Below are positions 5,704 to 8,839 of a stretch of DNA of 8,839 nucleotides, piece after piece. Position 1 is the stretch's first letter. Each line of letters begins with the position of its first letter. Location: the NCBI GenBank assembly GCA_903901395.1, contig CAIUQW010000417.1, positions 1 to 8,839 on the forward strand, read 5' to 3'. The notes beneath the pieces were generated by a model. That model made no database searches. It was not told the DNA's origin and was given only the letters and a program-made list of their open reading frames with translations. The position numbers and the translations under genes are program-made. This DNA comes from an uncultured Chlorobiales bacterium. GTDB lineage: Bacteria > Bacteroidota > Chlorobiia > Chlorobiales > Chlorobiaceae.

Positions 5704-8532
5704 ATGACCCCTAATCAAGTGCCGGAACAGATAGCGCGTGACACTATCGATGCCTTGCTCAAGGCTTCGGGATGGCGCGTTCATGATAAAAACCGGTTCG
5801 ATCCAAACGATGGGCTGGGGCAGGCTGTCAGGGAATATCCGACCGACAACGGCTCGGCTGATTATGTGCTGTTTGTCGGCAGGCGTGCCGTTGGCGTCAT
5901 CGAAGCCAAGCGGGAAAGCAAGGCGGAGAACATCACCACCGTGGAGGAGCAGACCGCAGGCTACGCAGACGCCCGGCTCAAATGGGTCAGCAACAGTGAG
6001 CCTCTGCCATTCCTTTATGAAACCACCGGCGTCATTACCCGCTTCACCGACCGCCGTGATCCCAAACCCCGTTCACGCGAGGTGTTCACCTTTCATCGCC
6101 CCGAAACGCTCAAAGAGTGGCTGGAACAGAGCGAAAGCCTCCGAAGCCGTCTGAGCCTGATTCCGCCGCTGAACCCGGAAAAGCTTCCGGCAAAAGCGCT
6201 TGGACTGCGTGATTGTCAGGAAACAGCCATCAGCAATCTCGAAGCCTCCTTCAAGGAGGACAAACCGAGGGCGCTGATCCAGATGGCCACCGGCGCGGGC
6301 AAGACCTACACGGCCATCACGGCCATGTACCGGATTCTCAAGCACGCCAAAGGCAAGCGCATCCTCTTTCTGGTCGATACCCGGAACCTCGGCGAACAAG
6401 CCGAACAGGAGATGCTCGCTTTCACGCCGAGCGACGACAACCGCAAGTTCACCGAACTCTATGCGGTGCAGCGGCTGAAGAGCGCGAGCGTCCCTCGCGA
6501 TGCGCAGGTCTGCATCAGCACCATTCAGCGCATGTACTCCATTCTCAAGGGAGAGGAGCTGGATGACATTCTCGAAGAGACCAGCCCGTGGGAGCAGCTG
6601 ACCCGGCCAAAGCAACCCGTGCCGGTCGCCTACAACCCAAAGGTGCCTATCGAGTTTTTCGACTTCATCTTCATCGACGAATGCCACCGCTCCATCTACA
6701 ACCTGTGGCAGCAGGTGCTCGACTACTTCGACGCTTACCTGATCGGCCTCACCGCCACGCCCGACAACCGGACGTTCGGCTTCTTCAAGCAGAACGTGGT
6801 CAGCGAATACACCCACGAAAGAGCGGTTGCGGACGGCGTCAATGTGGGCAACGAGATTTATTATATCGACACCCGCATCACCGCGCAGGGGGCCGAACTC
6901 AGGGCGAAGCAGCTCATCGAGCGGCGCGAAAAGCAGACCCGCAAAAAACGCTGGGAGGAGCAGGACGAGGACGAACGCTATTCATCGACGCAGCTCGACC
7001 GCGACATCGTCAATCCGAGCCAGATCAGAACAGTGATCAAAGCCTTCAGGAACTGCCTGCCGGAACTCTTTCCGGGCCGTAACGAGGTGCCCAAAACGTT
7101 GATTTTCGCCAAGACCGACAGCCACGCCGACGACATCATCCAGACCGTCCGCGAAGAGTTCGGCGAGGGCAACGCTTTCTGCAAAAAGGTGACCTACAAA
7201 GCGGCGCAGGATCGGCGCGACAAGGAGGGCAATCTGGTCGAGCCGGGAGAAGAGCCGAAATCGATCCTCTCGCAGTTGCGCAACGACTACAATCCAAGAA
7301 TCGCCGTGACGGTGGACATGATCTCCACTGGAACCGACGTGCGCCCGCTGGAGTGCCTGCTCTTCATGCGCGACGTCAAGAGCCGGAACTACTTCGAGCA
7401 GATGAAAGGCCGGGGCACGCGCACCCTCGACTTCGACGGGCTGAAAAAGGTCACTCCGTCGGCCCAGAGCGCCAAAACCCACTATGTGATCATCGATGCC
7501 GTCGGCGTTACCCGTTCGCTCAAAACCTCCAGCCAGCCGATCATCACCAAACCGTCGGTGCCGCTGAAAGAGCTGGCGATGGGTGTGATGATGGGAGCCA
7601 GCGACACCGATACCGTCAGCTCGCTCGCCGGTCGCCTGGCCCGACTGAACAACCAGCTCGATGCCAACGAGCAGGAGCGAGTCAGAACGGCGGCGAAGGG
7701 TACGGAGCTGACGCGCATCATCAACGGCCTGTTCGACGCGATCGATCCCGACAATATCGAAACAAAGGCGCTGGAGCTGGCGGGGCTGCCGCCGGGAGAC
7801 GATCCGGGCGACGAGAAGCGCATCGAGGCTCAGGCGCAGCTTGTGCGTCAGGCGGCCAATGTGTTCAACGGCGAACTGATCGAGCTGCTCGACTCCATCC
7901 GCAGGGAGAAGGAGCAGAAGATCGACCACGACAATCTGGATGAGGTGCTCCGGGCCGGGTGGGGCAAGGATTCGATTGAAAACGCTGAGAAGCTGGTCGA
8001 AGCGTTCGCTGATTACATCCGGGAGCACAAGGATACAATCAATGCGCTGGAGATTTTCTACGATCAGCCGCACCGCAGGCGAGAGGTCACGTACGAGATG
8101 ATCCGGGAGGTGATGCAGAAGCTCCGGGCGGACAGGCCCGCGCTCGCACCGTTCAGGGTCTGGCACGCTTACAGCCAGCTCGACGGCTACAAGGGCCAGC
8201 ACCCGATCAACGAGCTGACGGCGCTGGTGGCGGTGATCCGCCGGGTTTGCAAGATCGACAGGACGCTCTCCACCTATGATGCCACGGTGCGCCGGAACTT
8301 CCAGAACTGGATGCTCAAGCGCCACGCGGGTGCGGGCGAAAAGTTCAACGAGGAGCAGATGCGCTGGCTCCAGATGATCCGCGACCACATCATCAACTCG
8401 TTTCATTTCGAGCGCGACGACTTGGAGATGGCTCCGTTCGACAGCCAGGGCGGATTGGGAAAAATGTATCAGTTGTTCGGGGCTGATATGGATAAGTTGA
8501 TAGAAGAAATGAATGAGGAGTTAGTGGCATGA
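5704..8532 (+). CDS. hsdR: Type I restriction enzyme subunit R (HsdR)
   Basis: The 942-residue product is the motor and nuclease subunit of a type I restriction-modification complex. With two HsdM and one HsdS it would translocate unmodified DNA by ATP hydrolysis and cut at a distance. An N-terminal PD-(D/E)xK nuclease is visible: Asp53 in ADYVLF, then Glu67-Ala-Lys69. The SF2 helicase motor follows: Walker A ATGAGKT (195-201), DECH box (325-328), GLTATP (348-353) and motif VI QMKGRGTR (566-573). The C-terminal domain (about 650-940) fits the EcoEI-type R C-terminus. No catalytic residue is missing and there is no frameshift. The start is fixed by an in-frame TGA directly before the ATG; no Shine-Dalgarno is visible. 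GC content is high, unlike the AT-rich gene upstream. The stop overlaps an ATG (ATGA), as in coupled hsd operons, but a repeat block follows. No hsdM or hsdS is in the window. Confidence 0.96.
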   Translation: MTPNQVPEQIARDTIDALLKASGWRVHDKNRFDPNDGLGQAVREYPTDNGSADYVLFVGRRAVGVIEAKRESKAENITTVEEQTAGYADARLKWVSNSEPLPFLYETTGVITRFTDRRDPKPRSREVFTFHRPETLKEWLEQSESLRSRLSLIPPLNPEKLPAKALGLRDCQETAISNLEASFKEDKPRALIQMATGAGKTYTAITAMYRILKHAKGKRILFLVDTRNLGEQAEQEMLAFTPSDDNRKFTELYAVQRLKSASVPRDAQVCISTIQRMYSILKGEELDDILEETSPWEQLTRPKQPVPVAYNPKVPIEFFDFIFIDECHRSIYNLWQQVLDYFDAYLIGLTATPDNRTFGFFKQNVVSEYTHERAVADGVNVGNEIYYIDTRITAQGAELRAKQLIERREKQTRKKRWEEQDEDERYSSTQLDRDIVNPSQIRTVIKAFRNCLPELFPGRNEVPKTLIFAKTDSHADDIIQTVREEFGEGNAFCKKVTYKAAQDRRDKEGNLVEPGEEPKSILSQLRNDYNPRIAVTVDMISTGTDVRPLECLLFMRDVKSRNYFEQMKGRGTRTLDFDGLKKVTPSAQSAKTHYVIIDAVGVTRSLKTSSQPIITKPSVPLKELAMGVMMGASDTDTVSSLAGRLARLNNQLDANEQERVRTAAKGTELTRIINGLFDAIDPDNIETKALELAGLPPGDDPGDEKRIEAQAQLVRQAANVFNGELIELLDSIRREKEQKIDHDNLDEVLRAGWGKDSIENAEKLVEAFADYIREHKDTINALEIFYDQPHRRREVTYEMIREVMQKLRADRPALAPFRVWHAYSQLDGYKGQHPINELTALVAVIRRVCKIDRTLSTYDATVRRNFQNWMLKRHAGAGEKFNEEQMRWLQMIRDHIINSFHFERDDLEMAPFDSQGGLGKMYQLFGADMDKLIEEMNEELVA

Positions 8533-8566
8533 GTCCTTTGGGAAGCCCCCCTGGCCCCCCTTTTTC
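8503..8566 (+). repeat. Direct repeat copy 1 (hsdR tail plus repeat start)
   Basis: These 64 bases recur at 8730-8793 with 61 identical positions (differences at 8511, 8529 and 8533), a period of 227. The copy covers the last ten codons of hsdR, its stop and the beginning of the palindromic repeat element. Confidence 0.9.
8515..8532 (+). promoter_or_regulatory. Coupling signal at the end of hsdR (GAGGAG, ATGA)
   Basis: GAGGAG (8515-8520) lies eight bases before an ATG (8529-8531) that overlaps the hsdR stop as ATGA. This is the classic arrangement for starting the next gene of an operon. The frame after this ATG runs straight into repeat sequence, so the true downstream gene is not there now. 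Confidence 0.45.
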
Positions 8567-8706
8567 AAAGGGGGGGGATGTAACACATCCTCTATCCGAG
8601 GGGGGGGGATGTAGTACCTGTCTCCTACCCTTCCCCTTTGAAAAAGGAGGGATGCAGCCACTTTCCTCTACCCTCCCCCTTTGAAAAAGGGGGATCGAGG
8701 GGGATT
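8543..8706. mobile_element. MITE-like palindromic repeat element
   Basis: The ends at 8543-8574 and 8675-8706 are 32-bp inverted repeats of each other with 27 matching positions, built on the core CCCCCTTTTTCAAAGGGGG. Between them are further partial palindromes of the same type (CCCCTTTGAAAAAGG near 8633-8647) and G-runs of 8 and 9. There is no transposase. Size, terminal symmetry and an intergenic position fit a non-autonomous, MITE-like or REP-like element. A second element of the same family starts at about 8770 and runs off the window. Exact boundaries are uncertain because AGGGATTGAGGGGGATTTT (8706-8724) may also belong. Confidence 0.6.
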
Positions 8707-8729
8707 AGGGATTGAGGGGGATTTTAATT

Positions 8730-8793
8730 GAAGAAATCAATGAGGAGTTAGTGGCGTGAATCCTTTGGGAAGCCCCCCTGGCCCCCCTTTTTC
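8730..8793 (+). repeat. Direct repeat copy 2, duplicated hsdR tail
   Basis: This second copy of the 64-bp segment encodes, with the preceding ATT codon, IEEINEELVA and a TGA, almost the same as the true HsdR ending IEEMNEELVA. The ATG of the coupling signal is GTG here. It has no upstream hsdR sequence and is a non-functional duplicate or a remnant from another hsdR allele. Confidence 0.85.
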
Positions 8794-8839
8794 TAAGGGA
8801 GGGGGATGTAGTACCTCCTCTATCCGAGGGGGGGATGTA
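8770..8839. mobile_element. Second repeat element, cut by the window end
   Basis: The sequence repeats the left part of the element at 8543-8706, including CCTCTATCCGAGGGG followed by GATGTA. It differs in G-run length (seven at 8828-8834 against nine at 8600-8608). The right end lies outside the window. Confidence 0.55.

Noticed and set aside
6073..8406. Long open frames opposite and within hsdR
   Set aside because: They are shadows of the GC-rich hsdR coding strand and contain no family motifs.
8529..8685. Short open frame starting at the ATGA overlap (begins MSPLGSPPGPPF)
   Set aside because: It is translated repeat sequence, not a gene, despite its good start signal.

Overview
The window looks like accessory DNA from a GC-rich bacterial chromosome. 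A green sulfur bacterium (Chlorobium or Chlorobaculum type) is my best guess. It rests on the mix of families, on the G/C-run palindromic repeats (CCCCCTTTTTCAAAGGGGG type) and on the overall base composition; no marker gene settles it. There is no rRNA, tRNA or CRISPR array.

Layout. (1) Bases 1-816 are decayed DNA. A 54-codon minus-strand piece (126-290) carries a clear Walker A and looks like the start of a PrrC/RloC-like (AAA_13) ATPase that then breaks off. Other scraps of open frame follow, and a hairpin sits directly after the next gene's stop. (2) Bases 817-3290 hold five compact minus-strand genes spaced 17-62 bp apart, transcribed from 3290 towards 817: a 68-aa Cys-containing hypothetical, a TfoX N-terminal-domain protein, a GNAT acetyltransferase, a DinB-like four-helix protein and an arylamine N-acetyltransferase with an intact Cys-His-Asp triad. 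(3) Bases 3300-5300 form a markedly AT-rich island. It holds one minus-strand gene of 503 codons with a very strong ribosome binding site and no confident family. Near its C-terminus is a segment resembling the phosphodiester glycosidase (NAGPA/DUF2233) core, with the usual LDGGGS replaced by LDEGFD. (4) Bases 5008-5703 are a long non-coding stretch with two small hairpins, a run of 12 C, and an ATGATG/CATCAT dyad. (5) Bases 5704-8532 encode a full-length type I restriction endonuclease subunit HsdR. (6) Bases 8533-8839 are a block of palindromic, G/C-run repeats with 32-bp imperfect terminal inverted repeats.

How it fits together. HsdR needs HsdM and HsdS to act as a restriction enzyme, and neither is in the window. 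The hsdR stop overlaps an ATG (ATGA) behind a GAGGAG motif, the layout expected for a translationally coupled downstream gene. What follows instead is the repeat block, inside which the last ten codons of hsdR occur a second time 227 bp downstream. The simplest reading is that repeat insertion or rearrangement separated hsdR from the gene that once followed it; that gene may lie beyond the window. The PrrC/RloC-like scrap, the AT-rich orphan gene and hsdR are consistent with a worn defence island flanking an ordinary housekeeping or detoxification gene cluster.
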